Source: Neisseria sicca (GTDB lineage Bacteria; Pseudomonadota; Gammaproteobacteria; Burkholderiales; Neisseriaceae). Taken from it: a DNA stretch of 64,000 nucleotides. The stretch lies in NCBI RefSeq assembly GCF_003044565.1, contig NZ_POXG01000003.1:326670-390669 (forward strand), read 5' to 3'. The position numbers and the translations under genes were made by a program. How positions within the stretch are numbered: position 1 is the first letter of the stretch; each line of letters opens with the position of its first letter. This document shows positions 43,361 to 54,276 of the stretch, one piece after another. The notes beneath the pieces are model-generated. The model was not told the DNA's origin and searched no databases. It worked only from the letters and a program-made list of their open reading frames with translations.

Positions 43361-43816
43361 TTATGGTTTGGTCAGATAAGGATATAGATCCATGCGTCCG
43401 TCTTGACGTACGGCTAAATAGTCCGGTGCATCAAACCTCATCCCAGTACCGTGATAAAGGCATTTTTGCTGAGGATCAGGATACAGTCCGCCGCCCAAAT
43501 AGCCGATTTCTAGCGGTTGCTGATTGGCAGCATACTGTTTCAACACTGCGGCAGCAGCTTGTGTTTGTTCGGCGGTGGGATGGCCGTCGGCTCGTCCCAG
43601 ACCAAGCAGATCCCAAAAGGTTTTTCTAGGAGGGGTAATACGGATATTGTATGTCGTACACCCATCGTTATAAATTGGGTGTTCTATTTGGCGGACGGAA
43701 ATTCGATAGTAACCGTGGCTGCCTACAATACTGAGGACTTGGGCTTTTGAAAAATCACCGCCTGCATAGGCTGCTAACGGAAACGGTAGGAAGAAGAGGG
43801 GGATAAGGTGGCGCAT
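43361..43816 (-). CDS. Secreted uncharacterised protein, 151 aa
   Basis: Signal peptide MRHLIPLFFLPFPLAAYAGG (cleavage after AYA), then a small mature domain with two cysteines (about 53 and 118) that could form a disulfide, and a Tyr-rich C-terminal tail. No family recognised. Monocistronic between two uptake-sequence terminators. Confidence 0.72.
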   Translation of the reverse strand: MRHLIPLFFLPFPLAAYAGGDFSKAQVLSIVGSHGYYRISVRQIEHPIYNDGCTTYNIRITPPRKTFWDLLGLGRADGHPTAEQTQAAAAVLKQYAANQQPLEIGYLGGGLYPDPQQKCLYHGTGMRFDAPDYLAVRQDGRMDLYPYLTKP

Positions 43817-43923
43817 AAGGTTTAGGTCGTCTGAAAGAGTGTTTGGCGTTACTGCAAGCTTAGCATGGCAGGTTTTACGGAAAGTAGGAAGGTAAGGTCG
43901 GGTATGGCGTTTTCTTTTTACTG

Positions 43924-43961
43924 GAAGGGTCGTCTGAAATTTTTCAGACGACCCTTTTTAT
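43924..43961 (-). terminator. Uptake-sequence terminator of the biosynthetic cassette
   Basis: AAGGGTCGTCTGAAA and TTTTCAGACGACCCTTTTT nearly back to back, 33 bp after the stop of the F390-synthetase-like gene. Confidence 0.8.
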
Positions 43962-43993
43962 CTTTGCTTTAGAAAGATAACACATTAAAACGA

Positions 43994-45280
43994 TTAAGGA
44001 TTTTCGCTATACGGGGAAATTTTCGTCACGCGCCGGCGTTTTTGGTGCAGGGGGCGGGTTTGTTCCGGCTGGAAAATGTAATCGAAGGGGCGAAGTTGCA
44101 GCGTCTGCCACAGGCGGTCCAGGTTGCGGGTGGCGGCGGCGCGGGTTTGTTCTGTGTCGGGCGTGAGGAAAATGTGTAGGGCTTTGCCGTGTTGCTCGAC
44201 GCGGTATTCTTGGATGAGGTCGTCTGAAATCATGGCGCGGCGGATGAAGTCGGCGTAGAGGGCGTAAGGTTCGCCGTTTGCCGTGCGTGCGTCGAGGATG
44301 TCGTCGCAGCGTCCTTCGATGGCGCTGATGCGGGCGAATGCGCTGCCGCAGGGGCAGGGTGCGTCGTTGGCAATCAAAACGTCGTCGAGGCGGTAGCGGA
44401 TGACGGGTTGGCTTTTGCGGTTGAAGTCGGTAATGATGGGGGCGAAGCGGCCGCTTTCGCGGTCTATCCAGTCTTTTTCGATATAGACCATGTCTTCGTT
44501 CAGATGCAGGTTGCCGTGGGCGCAGGTGTGGGCGAGGAAGCCTTCGGTGCATTGGTAGATTTGGTGAACCGGCGTGCCGAAGCGTTGCTCGATGCGGGTT
44601 TTGACTTGCGGTTCTAAAACTTCGGCAACGGAGATGATTTTTTTGGGGCGTATGGCGAGGCCGGAATGCTGGGCAAGCTGCTGCAATACTTGGGCGGGGG
44701 CGATGAGGATGGTGGGGTTTTGTGCGTTGAGCCTTGGGATGTGTGCATCCAAGGTGTTGAGCAGGTCGTAAAACTCGAAGCGTATCAGCGGGCTTTTGAC
44801 GGCGGTGTAGAGGTTGCTGTTGGCGCGCAGGAAGAAGGCGATGCTGTGGCGGGCGAGGTAGGGGCGGGGCAGCATGCGTTTGAGCATATAGCCTGCCCAC
44901 AGGGCGGACTCTTCGGGTGAAACGAGGAAAATGCCCCTGTTGCCGCTGGTACCGGAGGAAAGTCCGACGGTGATTTCTTTGCCCGAGGTCGTCTGAAAAA
45001 CGGGGCTGAAGTCGCGGCTTTCTTCGGCTTTGAGCGCGACGGATAGGGCGTCTTTTTCGCTGATGCCGTAGGCGTTGATGTCGGCGAAATGCTGCATGAA
45101 GATGCGTTTGTTGATAACGGGATAGTCTTGCAGCTTGGTGCTGTGGGGGTAGAAGCGGCTGTCGTGGTTTGTTAAAAGGCGGTTGAGCTGTTTTTGCTGG
45201 TGTGCTTCAAGGGCGGCGCGTTCCGTGTAGTTTCGGGTGTTGAAGAAGGATTTGAGGATTTGCCATTTTGAAGGTTTCAT
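43994..45280 (-). CDS. Adenylate-forming enzyme, F390-synthetase-related
   Basis: 428 aa. ANL-superfamily member of the PaaK/F390-synthetase-related branch: SSGTSGNRG phosphate-binding loop (about 109-117), IYQCTEG (about 240) and YRLDD (about 293) motifs. The Cys pair in APCPCGS is typical of this branch. It should activate a carboxylic acid as acyl-AMP and pass it to a thiol. The last gene of a four-gene minus-strand cassette with the KAS III-like, SDR and MBL genes. Confidence 0.83.
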   Translation of the reverse strand: MKPSKWQILKSFFNTRNYTERAALEAHQQKQLNRLLTNHDSRFYPHSTKLQDYPVINKRIFMQHFADINAYGISEKDALSVALKAEESRDFSPVFQTTSGKEITVGLSSGTSGNRGIFLVSPEESALWAGYMLKRMLPRPYLARHSIAFFLRANSNLYTAVKSPLIRFEFYDLLNTLDAHIPRLNAQNPTILIAPAQVLQQLAQHSGLAIRPKKIISVAEVLEPQVKTRIEQRFGTPVHQIYQCTEGFLAHTCAHGNLHLNEDMVYIEKDWIDRESGRFAPIITDFNRKSQPVIRYRLDDVLIANDAPCPCGSAFARISAIEGRCDDILDARTANGEPYALYADFIRRAMISDDLIQEYRVEQHGKALHIFLTPDTEQTRAAATRNLDRLWQTLQLRPFDYIFQPEQTRPLHQKRRRVTKISPYSENP

Positions 45281-45339
45281 GGTGTGTTCTTTTGGGCGGT
45301 TGAGGGGCTTAGGTTTGTTGGGTTTTCAGACGACCTGTT

Positions 45340-46164
45340 TTAATCCAAGCCTTCCATGCCCAAACGGCGCAAGGTGGGTTCGCAATGGCTGGGAACGAGG
45401 ATGATTTCGCGGTTGCGGCGGTGGAGGTGTTGCAGGCGGTCTATGGTGGCTTGGACGGCGGAGCGGTTTTGCGCGATCAGACCGGTCAGCGGGTTGGGGC
45501 GGCGGTTGTGGCTGATGGTTGCAAACCGCCAAACGGCGTCGGCAATCAGGAAAAATTCTCCGGCTATCAGTCCGTATTGTCCGGCGGCATGGCCGGGCAG
45601 GGCGACGGCAATCAAATCGGCGCTGATGCGGTAGCCTTGTTCAAATGGGTAAAACGCTTCGTCAAGGCGGACTTCGGGCATATCTTCGATAAAGCGGGCG
45701 CGCTGCGGCAGGTCTTGGGGCAACAGCTCGCGCAGGAAGCCTTGTTTGACTTCGATGATGCGGTTGGTCAGGCTTTCGGGTTTATCGGTACGGTAAACAA
45801 AATCGTAGGCGGTACGGGAAAGGATGATTTCTGCATCGGGGAAGTCTTTGAGTCCGGCAATATGGTCGGCGTGCAGGTGGGACAGGAAGATTTGGTTGAT
45901 GTCGTGCGCGGCATCGCCCAAGCGTTCGCGTATGGTCGGTTGGCTGAGGGTGACGGGCGTGGTCAGCGCGTAAAATTTTTCGGGAAAGCGGCGGCAGGCT
46001 TCGAAAAAGCGGGGCGCGTAGCCGGTATCGAACAGCAGGTTGCCGCCTTGGTGGGTGATGTGGGCGGTCATGGCGGGAAAGGCGGCTTTACGCAGGCTGC
46101 CGCCCCGTTCGACCATACATTCGGGATGGGTGCAGTAGCCGGTGTGGTAGAAACGGATGTCCAT
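45340..46164 (-). CDS. Metallo-beta-lactamase-fold hydrolase
   Basis: 274 aa, AttM/AHL-lactonase-like branch. HLHADHIAGL (about 114-123) is the HxHxDH zinc motif; LPGHAAGQYGL supplies the next His, and a late VPSHCE the last. Cytoplasmic. In the cassette it could hydrolyse a lactone or thioester intermediate. It begins four bases after the SDR gene stop and is followed by the adenylating enzyme. Confidence 0.85.
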   Translation of the reverse strand: MDIRFYHTGYCTHPECMVERGGSLRKAAFPAMTAHITHQGGNLLFDTGYAPRFFEACRRFPEKFYALTTPVTLSQPTIRERLGDAAHDINQIFLSHLHADHIAGLKDFPDAEIILSRTAYDFVYRTDKPESLTNRIIEVKQGFLRELLPQDLPQRARFIEDMPEVRLDEAFYPFEQGYRISADLIAVALPGHAAGQYGLIAGEFFLIADAVWRFATISHNRRPNPLTGLIAQNRSAVQATIDRLQHLHRRNREIILVPSHCEPTLRRLGMEGLD

Positions 46165-46168
46165 AGCT

Positions 46169-47149
46169 TCAGCCTTTCAAGGAACGGGCGTATTGCCGCA
46201 GTCCGTCGGCAACGCTGATTTGGGGTTCGTAGCCGAGCAGCGAACGGGCGCGGCTGATGTCTAGGGTTTGGTCGAAGGAAATCGTGCCTATGCTGTAACG
46301 GGTAACGAGGGGTTCGCGAAAGGAACGGGTCAGCCGCGCCTGTGTTTCCAGTATGCGGGCAACGCTGTCGATCAGGCGGTAGGAAACGGGTTTCAGACGA
46401 CATCCGAGATGCAGGGTGTCGATGATTTGCCGGTAGAGTGTGGCGATGGTCTGCGGCTCGCCGTTGGTGATGTTGAACGGCATGGCGCGGGGCACATCGG
46501 CTTTGGCAGCCAGCATCAGGGCGTGAACGACATTGCCGACATAGGTAACGTCGACTAATGCGCCGCCTGCTTCTCGTCCGCTGCGTCGAATCAGCGGCAG
46601 AAAACCTTTTTCGGAGATTTTGAGCAGGCGCGGCAGGACGGCGGTGTCGTATTCACCGAAAATGCCACGCGGACGGATGATGACACTAGAGATGTCGGTA
46701 GCGGCGGCGACTTCTTGTTCGGCAAGGAATTTGGTGTAGGCGTAGTCGTTGACGAAGTGGCGGCTGACGAAGGTTTCGGGGACTTTATGCTGGTCGAGGT
46801 AATCGAAATAGATGCTGGGCGTGGAAACGTGTATCAGCTTGCCGATATGGTGCTGCCGCATCGCCGCTAAGACGTTTTGCGTGGCGGTCACGTTGGCGCG
46901 GTAAAAATCTTCGTAACGCCCCCACGGCGAAGACAGGGCGGCGCAATGGAACACGATATCGGCTTCGGAAAACGCCTTTAGGGTCTGATTGCGGTCAGAC
47001 AAATCGAAGGCGTGAAATTCCGTCCCCAGCATTTTGCCGATTTCGGCATTGCGCCCACAGGCGGCTACTTGCCAGCCTTGGGCAAGCAGCGTCTGCACAA
47101 GGTTGCGCCCCAGTCCGCCGGTAGCGCCGGTGACGATGGCCTTTTTCAT
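46169..47149 (-). CDS. NAD(P)-dependent epimerase/dehydratase-type reductase
   Basis: 326 aa from the ATG at 47149, which overlaps the KAS stop (ATGA). Extended SDR: ATGGLGRNL (Rossmann glycine motif, about 8-16), Ser/Tyr-xxx-Lys as STPSIYF and DYAYTKFLAE (about 150-160). Similar to 3-beta-hydroxysteroid-dehydrogenase / OleD-type reductases. Expected to reduce the ketone made by the upstream ketosynthase. Confidence 0.85.
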   Translation of the reverse strand: MKKAIVTGATGGLGRNLVQTLLAQGWQVAACGRNAEIGKMLGTEFHAFDLSDRNQTLKAFSEADIVFHCAALSSPWGRYEDFYRANVTATQNVLAAMRQHHIGKLIHVSTPSIYFDYLDQHKVPETFVSRHFVNDYAYTKFLAEQEVAAATDISSVIIRPRGIFGEYDTAVLPRLLKISEKGFLPLIRRSGREAGGALVDVTYVGNVVHALMLAAKADVPRAMPFNITNGEPQTIATLYRQIIDTLHLGCRLKPVSYRLIDSVARILETQARLTRSFREPLVTRYSIGTISFDQTLDISRARSLLGYEPQISVADGLRQYARSLKG

Positions 47150-48150
47150 GGTTTTTCCCAAATCAGCGCACCCAAGCCTACGCCTGCGGATGTGCCGAAC
47201 AGCAGAACTTTATCGCCCGAGCGGACGGGGAAGTCGGTCATCAGGTGGTGCAGCGCGGAGGGGATGGAAGCGGAGATTTGGTTGCCGTGGGTGTTGAAAA
47301 TATCGACGATTTTGGCAGGGTCGAGTTTCAGACGACTGATGATGTGTTGCAAAGCGCCGCGGCTTGCTTGATGCGGAACGATCCAGTCTATGTCTGCCAA
47401 CGTCAAATCTGCCTGCGCCAAAGTTTCATCCAAAAAGCCGGGTATGGCTTCGGCGGCAAGCTTGTAGAGCTTTTTGCCGTTCATGTGGAAATAGGCTTGG
47501 GAGACATAGCTTTCGGGATGTTTGGATGGATGGTTTTCATAGCCGCCCGCAGGAATGGTGCAAAATTCGTAGCCTTCGGGATGTACCTCGAATTTGCTTG
47601 CCAACACGCCGCCGCGTTCAGACGACCTGATGACTGCCGCCGCCGCGCCGTCGCCGAAAATGGTCGAACTGTGAAAATCGTTCCAGTCCAAGCCGACAGA
47701 GGCGACATCGCAGCTGATCAATAAAATGGTGGGATATTTGTATAACAGCGAATCCGCCAAATCCAAGCTGCGTAAGAACGACAAACAGGTCATGTTAACG
47801 TCGAATGCGGCAATCGGGCGGGCGGGATTCAGCAGGCGCAAGGTATGCGCGGCGTTGAAAGGAATGCATTGACGGTCGATACCCGAAGCGTTGATAACGC
47901 AGTCCACATCGTCAATCGTAATGCCTGCCGCCGCCATTGCGCTTTGCGCGGCTTGAAGCTGCATGGCATCAGCAGATTCGCCTTCTGCCAGAAAGTAGCG
48001 TTGCGCCAAGCCGCTGAGTTTTTCAGTGCGGCCTTCTTTGATGCCGAGCAGGGCGTCGATTTCGGTGGAAGGGACCAACCGTGAAGGCAGTCCTTTGCCT
48101 GTGCCGATGATATTGAGACGGAGGAATGGGTTCGGATGAGTCGTTTGCAT
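47146..48150 (-). CDS. 3-oxoacyl-ACP synthase III-like ketosynthase
   Basis: 334 aa, thiolase superfamily, FabH/OleA-like. The catalytic triad is visible: Cys in VNMTCLSF (about 121), His in VPHQASRG (about 258) and Asn in THGNQISASIP (about 288). It is not the housekeeping fabH judging by its context. First gene of the cassette; its product probably undergoes reduction by the SDR encoded next. Start ATG at 48150. Confidence 0.86.
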   Translation of the reverse strand: MQTTHPNPFLRLNIIGTGKGLPSRLVPSTEIDALLGIKEGRTEKLSGLAQRYFLAEGESADAMQLQAAQSAMAAAGITIDDVDCVINASGIDRQCIPFNAAHTLRLLNPARPIAAFDVNMTCLSFLRSLDLADSLLYKYPTILLISCDVASVGLDWNDFHSSTIFGDGAAAAVIRSSERGGVLASKFEVHPEGYEFCTIPAGGYENHPSKHPESYVSQAYFHMNGKKLYKLAAEAIPGFLDETLAQADLTLADIDWIVPHQASRGALQHIISRLKLDPAKIVDIFNTHGNQISASIPSALHHLMTDFPVRSGDKVLLFGTSAGVGLGALIWEKP

Positions 48151-48232
48151 AATATATCCGCTAGTGAGTAATACTTCAGCATAGTATTAATATTTTGTCA
48201 TTGTCAACGTTTATATCCGCGGCCAACTCAAA

Positions 48233-48275
48233 AAAAGGTCGTCTGAAAACCTGCAAACGGCTTTTCAGACGACGT
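48233..48275. terminator. Inverted uptake-sequence pair
   Basis: AAAAAAGGTCGTCTGAAAAC and TTTTCAGACGACGTT, one arm with a mismatch (GACGACG). Upstream of the biosynthetic cassette, downstream of lrgB. Confidence 0.55.
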
Positions 48276-48289
48276 TGCCAATATCTTTG

Positions 48290-48446
48290 TATAGTGGATT
48301 AAATTTAAGTCAGGACAAGGCGACGAAGCCGCAGACAGTACGGATAGTACGGAACCGATTCACTTGGTGCTTCAGCACCTTAGAGAATCGTTCTCTTTGA
48401 GCTAAGACGAGGCAACGCCGTACTGGTTTAATGTTAATCCACTATA
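48290..48446. repeat. Correia element (long form, 157 bp)
   Basis: TATAGTGGATTAAATTTAAG ... GTTAATCCACTATA with the internal GAATCGTTCTC block. It ends 11 bp from the lrgB stop. Confidence 0.92.
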
Positions 48447-48456
48447 AAACTGCCGT

Positions 48457-49152
48457 TCAGCCCATCAGCCAAACCACCAAATGCACCATGCTCGGCCCGA
48501 TGATGACCATAAACAGCCCCGCCAAAATCATGGTCAGGCTCGCCATCACGCCTTCGGTTTCGTGGCGTTGTCCGGCGCGGGAAGTGCCGAAGCCGTGGGC
48601 GGCGTTGCCCAGTGCGACACCGTTGGCAGTATGGAAACGGATGCGTGTAAACGCTAAAAACAAATCGCCGAATATCATGCCGACGAAGCCGGTGATGATG
48701 GTGAACAGTGATACCAGCGACGCCGAGCCGTGGATTTCACTTGCCAACACGACGGCAAACGGCGTTGAAATCGAGCGTGCCATCAGGCTGTTGGTGACTT
48801 CGCTGTCGAAGTGGAACATATTGCCCATCAAAAATGCGCTGGCAACGCCGACAAACATGCCGACTAAAATCGCTATCGACAGGATGGGAAGCTGGCGGCG
48901 GATGACTTCGCGGTTTTCATAAATCGGAATAGCGAAGGCGACCGTTACCGGCGTAAGCAGGAAAACGATGCCTTGCGTGTATTTGTGGTAAGTGTCGTAG
49001 GAAATGCCTAAAAGCAGCATCAGGACGATGGTGCTGACCGAGACGGTTACGACAGGCGAGAAAATCATCAGCGGTTTTTTACGGTAGATTTTTTTCGCTA
49101 CGAAATAGGCGAAGCAGGTCCAGATAAAGCAGGCAAGCGCGGCGTAATCCAT
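48457..49152 (-). CDS. lrgB: LrgB/CidB-family membrane protein
   Basis: 231 aa with about seven transmembrane helices. The family motif around ALGNAAHGFGTSRA (about 195-208) is clear. LrgAB/CidAB proteins form a holin/antiholin-like or pyruvate/glycolate transporter pair. 12 bp downstream of lrgA. Confidence 0.88.
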   Translation of the reverse strand: MDYAALACFIWTCFAYFVAKKIYRKKPLMIFSPVVTVSVSTIVLMLLLGISYDTYHKYTQGIVFLLTPVTVAFAIPIYENREVIRRQLPILSIAILVGMFVGVASAFLMGNMFHFDSEVTNSLMARSISTPFAVVLASEIHGSASLVSLFTIITGFVGMIFGDLFLAFTRIRFHTANGVALGNAAHGFGTSRAGQRHETEGVMASLTMILAGLFMVIIGPSMVHLVVWLMG

Positions 49153-49164
49153 TTTGATTCCCTA

Positions 49165-49566
49165 TCAGGCGTGCAGTTTTTTATACAGGCGGCGTTTCCA
49201 GCGGTAGCAGAAATTTAGTGTCAACGCCGTGCTGATCATCACCAGCGCAGTGCCGACCGCAATCGTCAGCACCAGCCGCCAACCTTCGGAAAGAAGCAAA
49301 TCACGGTATTGCAATACGGATACCATAATCGGGATGAAGAAAAACACCAGTTCGCCCAATACCCATTTCGCGCCGCGCTCGACCATGCCGGTTTTAATCA
49401 CGCCGCTGCCCAGCAGAGCCAGCATTAAAAACAGCCCCAATACGCCCGAAGAAACAGGCAGATGGGCAAAGCGCACCATCAAATCCGACACCAGCCACAC
49501 CAAGCCGACCACGGCAAGCTGCAAGGTCGTCTGAAAAAATCGCGTCAGCGTATCCATAAGATTCAT
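49165..49566 (-). CDS. lrgA: LrgA/CidA-family membrane protein
   Basis: 133 aa from the ATG at 49566 (another is three codons later); the longer frame to 49650 crosses the promoter region shared with the LysR gene and is not supported. Four transmembrane helices with PVSSGVLGLFLML, the LrgA signature. Partner of LrgB. An uptake sequence encodes FFQTT near the N-terminus. Confidence 0.85.
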   Translation of the reverse strand: MNLMDTLTRFFQTTLQLAVVGLVWLVSDLMVRFAHLPVSSGVLGLFLMLALLGSGVIKTGMVERGAKWVLGELVFFFIPIMVSVLQYRDLLLSEGWRLVLTIAVGTALVMISTALTLNFCYRWKRRLYKKLHA

Positions 49567-49658
49567 CAATCCGTAATTCAAAACGAAGGCTTGATTATAA
49601 GGACGCGGTTTACGCATAATATGAATTATCTGTACCAAAATCATGCCCAAGAGGAATA

Positions 49659-50543
49659 ATGGATTTCAAAAGCCTGCACTGTTTCGCCGAACTCGTGCGC
49701 CTGCAAAGTTTCTCCGCCGCCGCATCCGCGCTCAACCTGACCCAACCCACCGTCAGCAAAACCATACAGGCATTGGAAGAAGAGCTGGGCGTGCCGCTGC
49801 TGGTTAAAGAAAACGGCCGCAAAAAACGCCAAGTCGCCACCACGCCCATCGGCGAAGAAGTGTACCGCCACGCGCTGAACCTCTTGCACGAACGCGACCT
49901 GCTGCTCGCCCGCATCGACGGCTACCGCCACATCAAAAGCGGCACGCTGCGGCTGGGTTTGGCACTGCTCGGCAGCGACCTCCTCAGCAACGCCCTGTTC
50001 CGCTTCCGCCGCCAATGGCCCGGCATCGAACTGACCTTCCTCGAACAAGGTTCGCTCGCCATCGAACAATCCTTGCGCAACAACGAACTCGACGCCGGAC
50101 AACTGCTCGCCCCCGTCCACGAAGACTTCGACAGCATCACCCTATGCGACTACCCGCTCGTCGTCCTTATGCCGCGCGCCCAAGCCCGCCACGCCGCCCT
50201 CAGCCTCAAAAGCCTGCAACACGAACCGTTTATCCTCTTCGGCTCAGGATTTTCCCTCAACGAAACCATCCAAACCGCCTGCCGCAGCCAAGGCTTCACC
50301 CCCAACGTCGTCTGCCGCACCGGACAATGGGACCTGCTCGCCGACATGGTGGCGCACCATATGGGCATCGCCCTTCTGCCCGAATACTATGCCCGCAAAA
50401 TCAACCCTGACACTTTCGCCGCCGTCCCGCTGACCGAACCCGAAATCCGCTGGCAACTGACGATGGCATGGAAAAAACACCAGCGTCCCACCCCCGCGCT
50501 CAGGGCTTGGCTGGACATCGTCAGGGAAGAGTTCAGGAAATAG
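49659..50543 (+). CDS. LysR-family transcriptional regulator
   Basis: 294 aa. N-terminal winged HTH (about 1-60; FSAAASALNLTQPTVSKTIQALE) and a substrate-binding domain (about 90-290). Divergent from lrgAB with about 90 bp between start codons, so it most likely controls lrgAB and itself. Ligand unknown; CynR-like in general pattern. Confidence 0.9.
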   Translation: MDFKSLHCFAELVRLQSFSAAASALNLTQPTVSKTIQALEEELGVPLLVKENGRKKRQVATTPIGEEVYRHALNLLHERDLLLARIDGYRHIKSGTLRLGLALLGSDLLSNALFRFRRQWPGIELTFLEQGSLAIEQSLRNNELDAGQLLAPVHEDFDSITLCDYPLVVLMPRAQARHAALSLKSLQHEPFILFGSGFSLNETIQTACRSQGFTPNVVCRTGQWDLLADMVAHHMGIALLPEYYARKINPDTFAAVPLTEPEIRWQLTMAWKKHQRPTPALRAWLDIVREEFRK

Positions 50544-50603
50544 AAAAAGGTCGTCTGAAAACTTGAACTGGCCCCCAAATCTTGGACACTCATAAAAGCC
50601 TAT

Positions 50604-51500
50604 TCAGGCGCTCTGTGCAAGCTGGGTTCTGTATGCGACAGGACTCAGCTTTTTCAATTTCAAACTGCAACGCTCCCGGTTGTAGTAATCCATATAGTCA
50701 TCTATCTGCTTCATCAATTCGTCTACCGTCAATTCACCTGCGTTATAGAAACACTCCGTCTTCAACACCGCAAAGAAGCTCTCCATCGGCGCATTGTCCC
50801 AACAGTTCGCCTTTCGCGACATGCTTTGAACCATGGAATGCTCCGCAAGCAATTCCCTATACCCCGCCGTACGGTACAGCACACCTTGGTCCGAATGAAG
50901 CATCGTTCCTTTATCAGTCAGACAGGGGGCGGCTTTTTCGAGCATTTCCTTCACCATTTCGCTGTTGGCATTGCGGCTCATGGCGTAGGCGACGATTTCC
51001 CGGTTGAACAAGTCCAAGATTGGCGAGAGGTACAGTTTGCCGTCTTTTCCTTTGAGTTCGGTAACGTCGGTCAGCCATTTTTCGTTGGGCTTTCGGGCTT
51101 TGAACCGGCGTTTGAGGAGGTGTTCCGATATCTCGCCCATGGCGGGATGGCGGTAGGCTTTTTTCGCCCGTATGAGGGCTTTCAGCCCCATCTGCTTCAT
51201 CAACCGCGCCACTTTTTTGCGGTTCCAATCTAATGCTGCGGCAATGCGCCTTTGTCCGTAGCGTCCTTTATGCCGCCGGTAGGTTTCGACGAGGAGGGCT
51301 TTGTCGGCTGCGTCGGGATCGGGTCGGTCTTGGTGATGGTAGTAAAAGCTGCTTTTGGGCAGGTTTGCAATGTGTAGCAGGTATTTGAGCGGGTGTTGCG
51401 CCCTCAGTGTTTGGACGGTTTGGCTTTGTCCTTTTCGGTCTGTTTTTGGCTGAGGGCTTTTAACTCCTTTAGGTAGGCGACCTCTGCGCGCATATAGCAC
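50604..51500 (-). CDS. IS3-family transposase OrfB (DDE integrase domain)
   Basis: 298 aa. HTH_21 region, then an rve integrase core with the DDE triad: Asp in WLTDVTEL, Asp in HSDQGVLY, Glu in MESFFAVLKTE. It is probably made as an OrfAB fusion by -1 frameshifting in the 97-bp overlap with OrfA. Intact, so the element may be active. Confidence 0.93.
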   Translation of the reverse strand: MLYARRGRLPKGVKSPQPKTDRKGQSQTVQTLRAQHPLKYLLHIANLPKSSFYYHHQDRPDPDAADKALLVETYRRHKGRYGQRRIAAALDWNRKKVARLMKQMGLKALIRAKKAYRHPAMGEISEHLLKRRFKARKPNEKWLTDVTELKGKDGKLYLSPILDLFNREIVAYAMSRNANSEMVKEMLEKAAPCLTDKGTMLHSDQGVLYRTAGYRELLAEHSMVQSMSRKANCWDNAPMESFFAVLKTECFYNAGELTVDELMKQIDDYMDYYNRERCSLKLKKLSPVAYRTQLAQSA

Positions 51501-51754
51501 AGTTCTTCAATAAGCTCTGCCTGTGTTTTTTCTTGGTCGGGTTTATCTGCGATGAAGGGGTTTTTGCGGTGTTGGGGCATGGTTTTGGATTGGGGATGTT
51601 CGAGTGCGCCGATACCGCCTTCTTGATAGGCGCGTATCCATCGTCTCAGGTGGGTTCGGGAAATGCCGTAGTGGTCTGCGGTACGTTGTTGGCTGCGTAT
51701 ATGCAGGTAGTGGAGTACGGCTTGGTATTTGAAGTGTAATGTATATTTGGTCAT
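51404..51754 (-). CDS. IS3-family OrfA (HTH protein)
   Basis: 116 aa from the ATG at 51754. Helix-turn-helix (YGISRTHLRRWIRAYQEGG, about 34-52) and a leucine-rich coiled coil at the C-terminus (about 80-110), the usual DNA-binding subunit of IS3 transposases. Confidence 0.92.
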   Translation of the reverse strand: MTKYTLHFKYQAVLHYLHIRSQQRTADHYGISRTHLRRWIRAYQEGGIGALEHPQSKTMPQHRKNPFIADKPDQEKTQAELIEELCYMRAEVAYLKELKALSQKQTEKDKAKPSKH

Positions 51755-51831
51755 AAAAAAACTGCACCTTGTGAGTTGGAGGGGATGTCCAACTTTTGGG
51801 GTGCAGTTCAAACTTTCAGACGACCTTTTTA

Positions 51832-53931
<2,100 letters not shown>

Positions 53932-53962
53932 TTATAAACCACGATACGCATTTGTTGTAAAT

Positions 53963-54118
53963 TATAGTGGATTAACTTTAAACCAGTACGGTGTTGCCTC
54001 GCCTTAGCTTAAAGAGAACGATTCTCTAAGGTGCTGAAGCACCAAGTGAATCGGTTCCGTACTATCTGTACTGTCTGCGGCTTCGTCGCCTTGTCCTGAT
54101 TTTTGTTAATCCACTATA
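53963..54118. repeat. Correia element (long form, 156 bp)
   Basis: TATAGTGGATTAAC ... GTTAATCCACTATA. Its left end abuts the -35 region of the thiC promoter (27 bp from the -10), so the element sits where it can influence thiC transcription. Confidence 0.92.
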
Positions 54119-54276
54119 ACTTCATTCCTTCATGCGTTTGAAAAGAAGGCGAGACGGCGGAAAGCAAACCCATATCCTGCCGCTCCGTCAAATTTTTCAT
54201 AATTTTAGGTATCGGTTGACGGCTGATTTCTCTATAATCTTTTCCCGTTTTTTATACCTGTGTACGTCGTCTGAAA

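Larger units (their letters stand above)
50564..51811 (-). mobile_element. IS3-family insertion sequence (IS150-like), 1.25 kb
   Basis: Terminal inverted repeats TGAACTGgcCCCCAAAtcTTGGACA at the left and TGAACTGcaCCCCAAAagTTGGACA at the right (lower case differs). Flanked by a 3-bp direct repeat ACT. Carries overlapping orfA and orfB. It is inserted exactly between the arms of an uptake-sequence hairpin (GGTCGTCTGAAA | TTTCAGACGACC). Confidence 0.93.
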
